Under the pieces are notes generated by a model that saw only the letters and a list, made by a program, of their open reading frames with translations, was not told the DNA's origin and searched no databases. From Methylophaga sp. UBA3192 (lineage in GTDB: Bacteria; Pseudomonadota; Gammaproteobacteria; Nitrosococcales; Methylophagaceae), in NCBI GenBank assembly GCA_002363955.1, contig DEXE01000008.1:1-64000 (forward strand): a stretch of 64,000 nucleotides of DNA, read 5' to 3'. This document shows positions 1-8,518 of this stretch, piece after piece. Position numbers and translations under genes: made by a program. Position 1 is the first letter of the stretch, and the number at the start of each line of letters is the position of its first letter.

Positions 1-21
1 AACTTATTTCAGGACAAGACA
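1..21. repeat. Right arm of a dispersed palindromic repeat
   Basis: The first 21 bases of the window are identical to the right arm (plus one loop base) of the perfect palindrome at 18473-18516. The copy is cut by the window edge, so its left arm cannot be seen. It lies just beyond the stop codon of the ndh gene, the same position relative to a gene end as the internal copy. It may therefore work as a transcription terminator or be a REP-like mobile repeat. The identity is seen directly; the function is inferred. Confidence 0.6.
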
Positions 22-35
22 ATACGCATCGTGGA

Positions 36-1349
36 TTAATGCAATTTAATCTTGGGATGAACACTCCGGCGGAACAGATGTGATAACGAAAGCATCAGCA
101 CACGAAATGGGCCAAATAAAGCAACCTGATGCATTTTGTATAAAGACAAATACATCATGCGTGCCATCAGTCCTTCAACCTTCATACTGCCCTTGCTTAA
201 ATTACCCATCAGATTACCGACCGTACCATAGCGTCCTAAAGAAACCAGTGAACCATAGTCATGGTAGTGATATTCCGGCAGTTCCTTGTCTTTCATCCGA
301 TTGACAATAGACTTGTAAACCAGCGAGGCCATTTGGTGCGCGGCCTGGGCACGCGGGGGAACATTCTGATCCTGTCCTATCCATTTACAGGCACAGCAGT
401 CACCTATCGCATAAATATCATCGTCAAATGTGGTTTGAAGCGTCTGTTTTACGACTAATTGGTTCATCCAGTTGGTTTCAAGCCCGTCAATATCTTTGAG
501 AAACTCAGGCGCTTTAATGCCAGCAGCCCAGACCTTGATTGCGGCAGGGATATTACGGCCACTTTGCGTTTTGATCTCAGTATCAGTCACTTCTATGACA
601 CGCTCACCAGTAAGGATTTCTACGCCAAGTTCATTCAGCTCCTGTTGAGCCGCGGCAGAAATATTCTCGGGCAACCCAGGCAAAATACGATCAGCAGCTT
701 CGATTAAAGTAAGCTTTACATCTTGTGGTTTAACTTCATCCAGTCCATAAGCATTTAACAGATGTGAGACTTCGTAGAGCTGCGCGCATAACTCGACGCC
801 AGTAGCACCAGCACCGACAATGGCAATATTTAACTGCCCCTCATCAAGAGGGCGACCTTGCGTATGGGCACGCAGATAAGATTCTAATAACTGATTCTGG
901 AAATATTCGGCTTGTTTAGTGGTATCCAGGAACAGACAATGATCGCTAACTCCTTTGATACCAAAGTCATGACTGACACTGCCAACAGAAATAATGAGAT
1001 AGTCATAATCAAAACTACGACGCGGAATAATTTCAACACCGTCTTCGTTGAAGGTTGGCGCAACGGTTATTTGTTTATTTTGACGATCAAGGCCTTCCAT
1101 TCTACCGAGACGAAAACGAAAACCACTGCACATGGCCTGACTCAAATATTCAATTTCGTCTTCATGAGAGTCAAGAGTTCCGGCAGCAACTTCATGTAAA
1201 AGGGGTTTCCAGATATGCGTGTGAGTACTACTCACCAGAGTAACTTGGGCTTTCTTTTTCTTACCAAGTTTTTTCCCCAGTTTGGTAACCAGTTCCAGGC
1301 CACCTGCTCCACCACCGACAACTACAATTTTTGGCACTTCTTCAGACAT
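36..1349 (-). CDS. ndh: Type II NADH:quinone oxidoreductase (NDH-2)
   Basis: Single-subunit, non-proton-pumping flavoprotein that passes electrons from NADH to the quinone pool at the inner face of the membrane. Two Rossmann dinucleotide-binding motifs are visible: GGGAGGLEL near the N terminus for FAD, and VGAGATGVEL in the middle for NADH. The AIGDC motif of the FAD-binding C-terminal half is also present, and the very C-terminal amphipathic and hydrophobic part fits monotopic membrane attachment. An upstream TTG/ATG-type start would add ten residues, but the ATG at 1349 has a GGGAG Shine-Dalgarno about ten bases before it and the protein then begins MSEEVPK. The product is 437 residues, the usual family length. 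It stands alone, divergent from the methanopterin cluster. Confidence 0.9.
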   Translation of the reverse strand: MSEEVPKIVVVGGGAGGLELVTKLGKKLGKKKKAQVTLVSSTHTHIWKPLLHEVAAGTLDSHEDEIEYLSQAMCSGFRFRLGRMEGLDRQNKQITVAPTFNEDGVEIIPRRSFDYDYLIISVGSVSHDFGIKGVSDHCLFLDTTKQAEYFQNQLLESYLRAHTQGRPLDEGQLNIAIVGAGATGVELCAQLYEVSHLLNAYGLDEVKPQDVKLTLIEAADRILPGLPENISAAAQQELNELGVEILTGERVIEVTDTEIKTQSGRNIPAAIKVWAAGIKAPEFLKDIDGLETNWMNQLVVKQTLQTTFDDDIYAIGDCCACKWIGQDQNVPPRAQAAHQMASLVYKSIVNRMKDKELPEYHYHDYGSLVSLGRYGTVGNLMGNLSKGSMKVEGLMARMMYLSLYKMHQVALFGPFRVLMLSLSHLFRRSVHPKIKLH

Positions 1350-1487
1350 AGATATGCGACTCCCATCAATCCGTTGCAAATTATGTGGTTAATTTTAACT
1401 TATCTGTAAAGCCGTAACCTATCTAATTTTTACTACTAGGTCAGAGTCTGGCAAAATTCAAGGCTTAACATCAAGTGAGAACGAACA

Positions 1488-2048
1488 ATGCAATCACGGC
1501 CTGAAAAGCCAAAACTGGCCTGGGCAATCACAGGGTCGGGGCATTATCTGGACGAATGTCTGGAAATAATCCGCGATTTACCTGATGTCGACTTGTTTTA
1601 CAGCAGAGCCGGGGAAGAAGTTATCCGTATGTACGGTCACGATCCTAAGGCGTTGAACAATGGGGGACATGTCTATCGGGATAGAGCTGCCAGCTCACCG
1701 CCTGTCGGGTTATTTTATCGAGGCGATTACCACACCCTGGTAGTTGCACCGGCAACGTCAAACACCGTGGCCAAAATGGTAATGGGCTTATCTGATACGT
1801 TGGTTACCAATGTTTATGCGCAAGCAGGAAAATGCCGTGTACCAAGTATTGTATTAGCCTGTGATGCTATTCCTGAAGTTGATACCCCTGCTCCCGATCG
1901 GATGGTGCGATTATGGCCCAGAGCTGTGGATCTGGGGCATACCGAAAAACTGCGCACCTTTGAGGCGACAACCGTAGTGGAATCCGCAGAAGCGTTATAC
2001 GAAACACTCAAAAAACGTCTGGAACAAGTTAACGCCGATCATGGCTGA
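1488..2048 (+). CDS. Flavoprotein, dihydromethanopterin reductase (DmrB)-like
   Basis: 186-residue protein of the archaeal-type flavoprotein family that includes DmrB, which reduces dihydromethanopterin to tetrahydromethanopterin using FMN. Near the N terminus AWAITGSGHYLDE gives the FMN phosphate-binding loop. PATSNTVAKMVMG, at about residues 87-99, is the second conserved flavin-site segment of this fold. It is the first gene of a four-gene run and overlaps the next gene by 8 bases, so the products are probably made together. DmrB activity is known for the family in Burkholderia; here it is inferred from homology and context. Another flavin-dependent role in the same cofactor pathway is possible. 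Confidence 0.75.
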   Translation: MQSRPEKPKLAWAITGSGHYLDECLEIIRDLPDVDLFYSRAGEEVIRMYGHDPKALNNGGHVYRDRAASSPPVGLFYRGDYHTLVVAPATSNTVAKMVMGLSDTLVTNVYAQAGKCRVPSIVLACDAIPEVDTPAPDRMVRLWPRAVDLGHTEKLRTFEATTVVESAEALYETLKKRLEQVNADHG

Positions 2049-3516
2049 AACCATTCTTTTTCTCACCGGAAAACTTGCTCAACCGAGTGTTGAAAAGGTG
2101 TTGAATGAAATGGCGCCTTTGCCGTTTGACTATAGAGTGCATCAGCTAGGCTTATCCGTGGCGGCATTAATGACAGATAAAATGATTGCTCGGCGGTTGA
2201 AAGCGGAAGACTACGCTGGATGCAAACAGATTATCGTTCCTGGACGATGTCGTGGGGATTTAGCAGAGTTGAGTAAAAATTTAGGTATCGAAGTCGTTCG
2301 CGGTCCAGATGAAATTAAAGATCTACCGGTGTTTTTTGGCAAAGCCCGAAAAATTCCAGATCTTAGTCGTTATGATGTAAATATTTTTGCTGAGATTGTC
2401 GATGCGCCGCAACGAGATATCGAAGGCATTCTGGAACGAGCCCGTTATTATGGGGACTCGGGTGCCAATGTGATTGACATCGGTTGCCTGCCGGAAGAAA
2501 AATTTCCATTAATGGAAGAAGCCATAGCCGCCCTGCATGACAATGGCTTTAAAGTTAGTGTGGACTCACTATCGATGGATGACTTGAGACGAGCGGCTAA
2601 AGCTGGGGCAGATTACCTGCTTAGTCTGACAGAAGACACCATCGATCTGGCTAAAGAAACCGATGCCATCCCTATTCTGGTGCCCGCAGAACCAGGATCC
2701 TTGGCATCGTTAGAACGCGCCATGGAAGCCATGGATAAAATCGGTAAACCCTGGATAGCCGATCCGATTCTGGATCCGATTCACTTTGGCCTGACCGACT
2801 CCATTGTTCGTTATCATACGCTAAGACAGAAATATCCCGATGCGCCAATGATGATGGGGATTGGTAACCTGACGGAGCTGACGGATGCGGATACCAACGG
2901 AATCAATGCCCTGCTGTTTGGCATTATTTCTGAGTTAAAAATTACCAATGTGCTGGCTACCGAAGTCAGCCCTCATGCCCGGCGAGCAATTAAAGAAGCA
3001 GACGTTGCTAGACGGATGATGTTTGCTGCACGAGATGATAATAGTCTGCCTCGTGATTTCACAGCAGACTTACTGGTCAGTCACGAACGCAGGCCATTTA
3101 CGGATACGGAGCAGGAAATTATTCAGCTCTCGGAAAATATAAAAGATCCTAATTACCGGATTAAGATTGCCCCGCAGGGCATTTATGTTTTTAACCGTGA
3201 TGGTTTGATACAGGATACCGATCCGTTTGCTTTTTATCCGCAATTGCAGGTTAAAGACGATCCAGGTCACGCCTTTTATCTTGGGGTGGAGTTGGCCCGT
3301 GCTCAGATAGCCTGGCAACTTGGCAAACGTTACACCCAGGACGAGGATTTGCAATGGGGTTGCGCCGTTGAGCCCGAGCCAGAGGATCTGACCGAGCAAA
3401 AAGCGGAAGGTACCACTATGAGAAAACGTAAACAGCGTGCCTGTGGAACGGCTGAAACTGAGAAACCAAATAAAAAGGAGCGCGCCTGTGGCACGGCTGA
3501 TCAGTCGGATACATGA
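2041..3516 (+). CDS. Dihydropteroate synthase-like protein (DUF6513)
   Basis: 491-residue protein found with methanopterin genes in methanogens and methylotrophs. The N-terminal ~115 residues form the DUF6513 domain. A pterin-binding TIM-barrel like dihydropteroate synthase follows, with GANVIDIGCLP at about residues 140-150 and KVSVDSLSMDDL at about 176-187. A role in joining pterin to an aromatic unit in methanopterin synthesis has been suggested for the family, but the reaction is unproven. The C-terminal ~35 residues are basic and contain a RACGTA sequence twice, encoded by an imperfect 45-nt duplication. Both ends overlap neighbouring genes (8 bases upstream, 29 downstream). Confidence 0.85.
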   Translation: MAETILFLTGKLAQPSVEKVLNEMAPLPFDYRVHQLGLSVAALMTDKMIARRLKAEDYAGCKQIIVPGRCRGDLAELSKNLGIEVVRGPDEIKDLPVFFGKARKIPDLSRYDVNIFAEIVDAPQRDIEGILERARYYGDSGANVIDIGCLPEEKFPLMEEAIAALHDNGFKVSVDSLSMDDLRRAAKAGADYLLSLTEDTIDLAKETDAIPILVPAEPGSLASLERAMEAMDKIGKPWIADPILDPIHFGLTDSIVRYHTLRQKYPDAPMMMGIGNLTELTDADTNGINALLFGIISELKITNVLATEVSPHARRAIKEADVARRMMFAARDDNSLPRDFTADLLVSHERRPFTDTEQEIIQLSENIKDPNYRIKIAPQGIYVFNRDGLIQDTDPFAFYPQLQVKDDPGHAFYLGVELARAQIAWQLGKRYTQDEDLQWGCAVEPEPEDLTEQKAEGTTMRKRKQRACGTAETEKPNKKERACGTADQSDT

Positions 3517-4072
3517 AGTTATCGTTGTCACGATAGCTGAAAATGGTAAACCGCATTTAGCACCAATGGGTATATCGGAAGTAAATGGTCACTTTCAGAT
3601 TAAGCCCTTTAAGCCCTCGAGCACTTATGACAACCTGATCCGTCATGGCCAATGCTCAATTAATTTTGTCGATGATGTGCGGATTTTTGCCGGGGCGTTA
3701 ACCGGCCACCGGGATTGGCCTACATCCCCTTGTCAGCAGATTGAGGGCGAGTACATCAGTGATGCGTTATCACATATCGAACTGGAGATGGTTCGATTGG
3801 AGGACACCGATCCACGTGCCTGTTTTTACGGTGCGGTGATTTGCGATGTTAATCACAAACCGTTCAGAGGTTTTAATCGTGCGCAGAATGCTGTGATAGA
3901 AGCGGCTATTCTGGTGAGTCGCCTGGACATGTTATCTGAACAGAAAATCCGTGAGGAGATCGCCTATCTCACCATTGCAATAGATAAAACCGCAGGTGAA
4001 CGAGAACTGGAAGCATGGAACTGGTTAATGGAAAGAGTAAAACTTGCCAGAATAGAGTTAAATCATGACTAG
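3488..4072 (+). CDS. DUF447 family protein of the methanopterin cluster
   Basis: 194-residue DUF447 protein, a flavin-reductase-like split-barrel family conserved in methanogens and H4MPT-using methylotrophs. The usual opening is recognisable (HEVIVVTIAENGKPHLAPMG), followed by FKPSSTYDNL and the INFVDD segment. A longer reading from 3437 is open, but the GTG at 3488 is preceded by AAGGAG at a 7-base spacing and gives the family's usual N terminus, so GTG is taken as the start. This places the ribosome-binding site inside the preceding gene and suggests translational coupling. The biochemical function is unknown; involvement in C1-carrier biosynthesis is inferred from context. Confidence 0.8.
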   Translation: MARLISRIHEVIVVTIAENGKPHLAPMGISEVNGHFQIKPFKPSSTYDNLIRHGQCSINFVDDVRIFAGALTGHRDWPTSPCQQIEGEYISDALSHIELEMVRLEDTDPRACFYGAVICDVNHKPFRGFNRAQNAVIEAAILVSRLDMLSEQKIREEIAYLTIAIDKTAGERELEAWNWLMERVKLARIELNHD

Positions 4073-4769
4073 GTGGCTGGCCAGCGTACAGTCCCTTGAG
4101 GAAGCTCAATCATTGGTTGAGCACCTACCAGATATCCTGGATATGAAAAACCCTTCACAAGGCGCTCTAGGCGCATTAACGCATCAAACCGTAACAGAGA
4201 TTGTTCGCTGGGTTAATCATCGTTGTCTGTGCAGTGCGACGGTGGGAGATTTAACGATGCAGGCGGATATCTTATCTGCTGCAATTTCAGACATGGCTGC
4301 GACGGGTGTTGATTATGTCAAAATCGGTATCTTCGATGAACCGGATCTTAGCCGTTGCATTGAGCAACTCGAGTCAACAATCAAAGCCGTCCATACCCCA
4401 GTTATCGCGGTAATGTTTGCCGATCAGTTGCCAGTACAAAAAATGATTCCGACGTTAGCCAAAGCAGGTTTTGCCGGAGTAATGCTGGATACCGCCATAA
4501 AGAACGGTCAGGGTTTACTCGACCATTTATCCATCGGAACATTAAAGAGATTTGTAGTTGAAGCCAAATCCGCAGGGTTACTGTGCGGTTTGGCCGGTGC
4601 CTTGACAATCGAAAATATTCAGCAGCTAAGCCCGTTGGAAGCCGATTATTTAGGTTTTCGTAGTGCGTTATGTCATCAGCAGACCCGCACCAGTTTTCTG
4701 GATCCAGAGTTAGCTAAACAGATCCACAGCCAAATGAATGCAGGTATGCCAAAAGCCAAAACCGGTTAA
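4065..4769 (+). CDS. mfnB: (5-formylfuran-3-yl)methyl phosphate synthase (DUF556)
   Basis: Makes 4-(hydroxymethyl)-2-furancarboxaldehyde phosphate from two glyceraldehyde-3-phosphates, the first step of methanofuran (methylofuran) synthesis. The 234-residue TIM-barrel shows the family opening: WLASVQSLEEAQ, then DILDMKNPSQGALGA with the conserved lysine of the D-x-K-N-P motif that forms the Schiff base in MfnB, and DYVKIGIF in the middle. It is the last gene of the overlapping cluster (8-base overlap with DUF447). Methylofuran is the formyl carrier of the formyltransferase/hydrolase complex in methylotrophs, so this gene and the methanopterin genes feed one formaldehyde-oxidation pathway. Confidence 0.88.
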   Translation: MTRWLASVQSLEEAQSLVEHLPDILDMKNPSQGALGALTHQTVTEIVRWVNHRCLCSATVGDLTMQADILSAAISDMAATGVDYVKIGIFDEPDLSRCIEQLESTIKAVHTPVIAVMFADQLPVQKMIPTLAKAGFAGVMLDTAIKNGQGLLDHLSIGTLKRFVVEAKSAGLLCGLAGALTIENIQQLSPLEADYLGFRSALCHQQTRTSFLDPELAKQIHSQMNAGMPKAKTG

Positions 4770-5044
4770 TTGCCAGCTGAAACGGTTCGTTTAACCAAAG
4801 CCATGACTAAAGGTCGTACGAACAAAATACATACAAATGCTGCTGGCATGGCGACTTTATAAGCAACCAATGCATCATAAAGAAGCTTTCCATTAATACC
4901 CTGATGTACTGCGGTAATAATCAAACACATCAATGCTGCCATAATCGAAGCCATGTAAAAGGCAAATACATAAGGTGTAAGGCGCGCTGGTAGTTTGCCA
5001 AATGTTCTTTTAGCCACGTTGACACAGTTGGAATTATTTTTCAT
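4766..5044 (-). CDS. DUF2798 small inner-membrane protein
   Basis: 92-residue protein with two hydrophobic segments, about residues 25-46 and 63-82, separated by a short loop (HQGINGKLLYDALVAYK). This is the pattern of the DUF2798 family of two-helix membrane proteins of unknown function. It is convergent with mfnB and overlaps it by four bases. It is divergent from the LysR gene at 5174, so that regulator could control it, as is common for divergent LysR pairs. That link is inference only. Confidence 0.75.
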   Translation of the reverse strand: MKNNSNCVNVAKRTFGKLPARLTPYVFAFYMASIMAALMCLIITAVHQGINGKLLYDALVAYKVAMPAAFVCILFVRPLVMALVKRTVSAGN

Positions 5045-5173
5045 TTAAGTCTCCAGCTCGTTGAATGCTGGGGCTACCTTACCGCTGGAAATTGCTTATC
5101 AGTAGCCGCTAGACACTATAAACACTCATAAGCTAATCTTACGAAACTATCAAACAATTGATATTAATGACTT

Positions 5174-6106
5174 ATGGATACAATGCGCGGTGTGGAAACA
5201 TTTGTTCGAGCAGTTGAATTGGGAAGTATTGCAGCCGCTGCACGCCGTCTTGGTATCAGCGCCGCGGCAGCCAGTCAAAATATTGCTCGACTGGAAACCG
5301 CGCTGGGAGCGCGTTTATTAACTCGAACAACTCGTAGTCTGGCCTTAACCGATAATGGTGAGGTGTATTTCCAGCGGGTCAAAGGCTTGTTGAATGAGCT
5401 GGAGCTTGCCAAACAAGCTGTTTCAGCGATGCAGGGTGAGGTTGGAGGAAAGCTCACCATTGCCTGTTCAGCTGCTTTTTCGCGGCATGTTTTGGCGCCA
5501 TTAATTCCAGGGTTCAATCAACGTTATCCACAAATCAGTCTGGAATTACTGGCTACAGATCGACGTATTGATCATCTAAAAGAAGGTATTGATATCAGTA
5601 TCCGTATTCGCCAACAATTACAGGATGGATTGGTGGCAAGACGAATTGCGACATTGCCATTAATCTTTTGTGCATCACCGGAATATCTCCAGCGAGCAGG
5701 TTATCCGGATACCCCGCAGGCTTTGTTAAATCATGATTGTTTGATGTTTCGGATCCCGGTGGATGGTCATATTTTCCGCTGGGCTTTTATTCGGGAAGGT
5801 CGGCGTTATGAGCCTGATATTAACGCAACAGCGGTAAGTGATGATATTGATATGTTGGCTAAAATGGCGGTAGCAGGTGGCGGCATAACCCGTTTGGCAG
5901 CATTTGTCGCAGAACCTTACCTGGCATCAGGTCAATTAAATCAATTATTTGGGGCGGAGCATCTGTCAGAGGTTAAAGCGGAAGCGGAACCCTTAGAGTT
6001 TTATTTCTGTGTGACAGATCGTTATGCCAAAACACCTAAAGTCGCCGCATTTTTTGATTATTTGTATGAGCATTTGCCCGACAAGTGGCATGTAAAAAGC
6101 GGGTAG
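5174..6106 (+). CDS. LysR-family transcriptional regulator
   Basis: 310-residue regulator with an N-terminal winged helix-turn-helix (FVRAVELGSIAAAARRLGIS, then SQNIARLETALGARLLTRTTR). The C-terminal LysR substrate-binding domain starts near residue 90. Its domain resembles the CrgA/DhcR-like subgroup of LysR proteins that begin MDTM or MD-x-x-x. The effector and targets are unknown. The 129-base gap to the divergent DUF2798 gene is the obvious place for an operator. A convergent terminator separates it from metE. Confidence 0.88.
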   Translation: MDTMRGVETFVRAVELGSIAAAARRLGISAAAASQNIARLETALGARLLTRTTRSLALTDNGEVYFQRVKGLLNELELAKQAVSAMQGEVGGKLTIACSAAFSRHVLAPLIPGFNQRYPQISLELLATDRRIDHLKEGIDISIRIRQQLQDGLVARRIATLPLIFCASPEYLQRAGYPDTPQALLNHDCLMFRIPVDGHIFRWAFIREGRRYEPDINATAVSDDIDMLAKMAVAGGGITRLAAFVAEPYLASGQLNQLFGAEHLSEVKAEAEPLEFYFCVTDRYAKTPKVAAFFDYLYEHLPDKWHVKSG

Positions 6107-6135
6107 AGAAAACGATTCTCCCTACCCGATTTTTC
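6100..6135. terminator. Bidirectional terminator between LysR gene and metE
   Basis: A CGGGTAG / CTACCCG stem with an inner GAGAA/TTCTC extension is followed by ATTTTT on the plus strand and preceded by an A-run (TGTAAAAAGC) that reads as T-rich on the other strand. It lies between the convergent stop codons of the LysR gene and metE. Confidence 0.7.
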
Positions 6136-6138
6136 TAG

Positions 6139-8418
6139 CTAAGCGGCAAGTTGATTTCTCAACAATCTGGCAGCTGAAACCATCGCTTTCAGCGCCGGCT
6201 CTACTTCCTCCCAGCGACGGGTTTTCAAACCGCAGTCAGGATTGACCCATAATTGCTGCTTATCGATACGCTGTGCAGCGAGTTTTAATAACTCGACCAT
6301 CGACTGTTCAGAGGGAGTGTTCGGGCTATGAATATCATAAACGCCGGGTCCAATCGCGTTTGGATAGTCAAAGTCACGAAATACATCCAGTAATTCCATC
6401 TGTGACCGGGAGGTTTCAATGGTGATCACATCGGCATCCATTGCGGCGATGGCTTCGATAATGTCATTAAACTCGGAATAACACATATGGGTATGGATCT
6501 GTGTTTCATCTCCTACTCCATTGGCTGAGATCTTGAAGCTTTCCACCGCCCAATCGAGATACGCCTGCCATTGAGATTGTCGTAAAGGCAAACCCTCACG
6601 TAACGCGGCTTCATCAATCTGGATGATTTTCACACCTGCGGCTTCCAAATCAATCACTTCATCACGAATGGCCAATGAAATTTGCTTACAAGTCTCGCTG
6701 CGCGATTGATCATCTCTGACAAACGACCAGTTGAGAATCGTAACTGGCCCCGTCAACATGCCCTTAACCGGTTTGTCAGTAAGAGATTGGGCATATTGGG
6801 TCCACTCTAACGTCATTGGACGCGGCCGTGATACATCACCAAAAATAATGGGTGGTTTAACACAGCGTGAACCATAGGACTGCACCCAGCCATTATCCGT
6901 AAATGCAAAGCCTTGTAGTTGTTGACCAAAATACTCGACCATGTCATTCCGTTCTGCTTCACCGTGCACCAAAACGTCCAGATCCAATTCCAGCTGTTTA
7001 TCAATGGCGTAGCGAATTTCTGCCTGCATCTGCTGTTGATATTCGGCATTGCCCAGTTGGCCCAGACGAAATTGTTTACGTGCCTGACGAATCACATTGG
7101 TTTGTGGAAAAGAGCCGATGGTGGTGGTTGGAAATGCCGGTAACTGCAAATCAGCTTGTTGGATTGCGGCGCGTTCAGTGTAATTACTTTGACGCAGTGC
7201 CAGCTCGGGCTGGATAGCCTCGCAGCGTTGCTTGACTGCAGGATTGTGAACCCGAGTCGATTGCTGGCGGCGTTGAATGGCCTGATTATTGTCTGCCAGT
7301 TGTGTTGTTACGCTATCACGTCCTGCATTAAGTGCCCGAGCCAATACTTGCAGCTCATCCAGTTTTTGTACGGCAAAGGCTAACCAGTCATGTACCTCAG
7401 CATCCAGATGCTGTTCAGATTGCAAATCAATAGGCACATGTAACAGTGAGCAGCTTGGTGCCAGCCATAAGCGATTTGCAAGGCGTTTGTGTATCGGTTC
7501 AAGCAGATTAAGTGTTTGGTTTAAATTGGTTTTCCAGATGTTTCGACCATTGATAACCCCCAGCGATAAAATTTTATGCGATGGCAGCCAATCCACCACA
7601 CGGATAATTTCATCCGCCGCGTTTATCGCATCAAGATGAAAGCCTGCCGTTGGTAATTCACATGCCAGTTGCAGATTCTGTTTTAGTTGACCGAAATAGG
7701 TGGTCAGAAGCAGCTTAACCTGAGACTTGGCTAATGAAAAATAGGCTTTTTGCAGAGCCTGCTGCCACTCAACAGAGAGCTCAGTAACCAGAATGGGTTC
7801 ATCAATTTGTACCCATTCAACACCGGCCTTAGCTAATCCATCCAGAATTTCAGCATAAACCGGTAATATTCTTTCCAATAAAGCCAGTTTGTCGCTTTCA
7901 TCTTTGGTTTTGCCCAGCCATAAATAGCTGACTGGACCAACCAATACAGGTTTAGCGTTGTAACCCGCAGTCTTTACTTCTGTAATTTGAGATAGCAATC
8001 TATCTGGATGAGCTGAAAAGTCGGTATCAGCAGTAAATTCAGGCACCAGATAGTGATAGTTGGTATCAAACCATTTAGTCATTTCAGCTGCGTCAATTTG
8101 ATGATCACAGCAAGTCGAACCAGCCTGACCACGTGATGCCTGAAAATATTGGATTAAAGCATCGGCATTTTTATCCACCCTTGTCGGCAGATTGCCGAGC
8201 ATCTGACTGGTGTCCAGCACATGGTCGTAAAAAGAAAAGTCTCCGACAGGCAACAGATCCAGTTCGCCTTGCAGTGCCCAATGCCGTAAACGTAATGTTT
8301 TGCCGGTTTCTTCTAATGCCTCGGTATTAATTTCGCCCCGCCAGTAGCGTTCCAATGCAAATTTTAATTCGCGTCGTTCACCAATACGTGGAAAACCAAG
8401 ATTATGTGTGCTGACCAT
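6139..8418 (-). CDS. metE: Cobalamin-independent methionine synthase
   Basis: Transfers the methyl group of 5-methyltetrahydropteroyltriglutamate to homocysteine to make methionine, without B12. The 759-residue length and both TIM-barrel halves are typical. The N-terminal half begins with LGFPRIGERRELK. The catalytic half has FPTTTIGSFPQT and the zinc ligands in HTHMCYSEF and NPDCGLKTR. A TTG five codons upstream is open, but the ATG at 8418 has AGAGGA six bases ahead and fits the family start. The gene is divergent from metR across 100 bases that contain a MetR-like palindrome, so MetR activation is expected. Confidence 0.96.
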   Translation of the reverse strand: MVSTHNLGFPRIGERRELKFALERYWRGEINTEALEETGKTLRLRHWALQGELDLLPVGDFSFYDHVLDTSQMLGNLPTRVDKNADALIQYFQASRGQAGSTCCDHQIDAAEMTKWFDTNYHYLVPEFTADTDFSAHPDRLLSQITEVKTAGYNAKPVLVGPVSYLWLGKTKDESDKLALLERILPVYAEILDGLAKAGVEWVQIDEPILVTELSVEWQQALQKAYFSLAKSQVKLLLTTYFGQLKQNLQLACELPTAGFHLDAINAADEIIRVVDWLPSHKILSLGVINGRNIWKTNLNQTLNLLEPIHKRLANRLWLAPSCSLLHVPIDLQSEQHLDAEVHDWLAFAVQKLDELQVLARALNAGRDSVTTQLADNNQAIQRRQQSTRVHNPAVKQRCEAIQPELALRQSNYTERAAIQQADLQLPAFPTTTIGSFPQTNVIRQARKQFRLGQLGNAEYQQQMQAEIRYAIDKQLELDLDVLVHGEAERNDMVEYFGQQLQGFAFTDNGWVQSYGSRCVKPPIIFGDVSRPRPMTLEWTQYAQSLTDKPVKGMLTGPVTILNWSFVRDDQSRSETCKQISLAIRDEVIDLEAAGVKIIQIDEAALREGLPLRQSQWQAYLDWAVESFKISANGVGDETQIHTHMCYSEFNDIIEAIAAMDADVITIETSRSQMELLDVFRDFDYPNAIGPGVYDIHSPNTPSEQSMVELLKLAAQRIDKQQLWVNPDCGLKTRRWEEVEPALKAMVSAARLLRNQLAA

Positions 8419-8502
8419 TCGATATCCTCTCAATCGGTTTTAAAGCAGCCCATTGTAATCAGCTTAATTTATGAGTAATAATGATGATTGTTAACAAATT
8501 TA

Positions 8503-8515
8503 TGAGATATATTCA
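8503..8515. promoter_or_regulatory. Candidate MetR-binding palindrome
   Basis: TGAGATATATTCA is close to the known MetR consensus TGAANNTNNTTCA, with two positions different, and lies between metE and metR. It ends three bases before the metR start codon, which suits autorepression of metR more clearly than activation of metE. Confidence 0.45.
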
Positions 8516-8518
8516 TAC

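Noticed and set aside
3070..3531. 153-residue open frame antisense to the DHPS-like gene
   Set aside because: No family features and it runs opposite well-supported coding sequence with overlapping genes.
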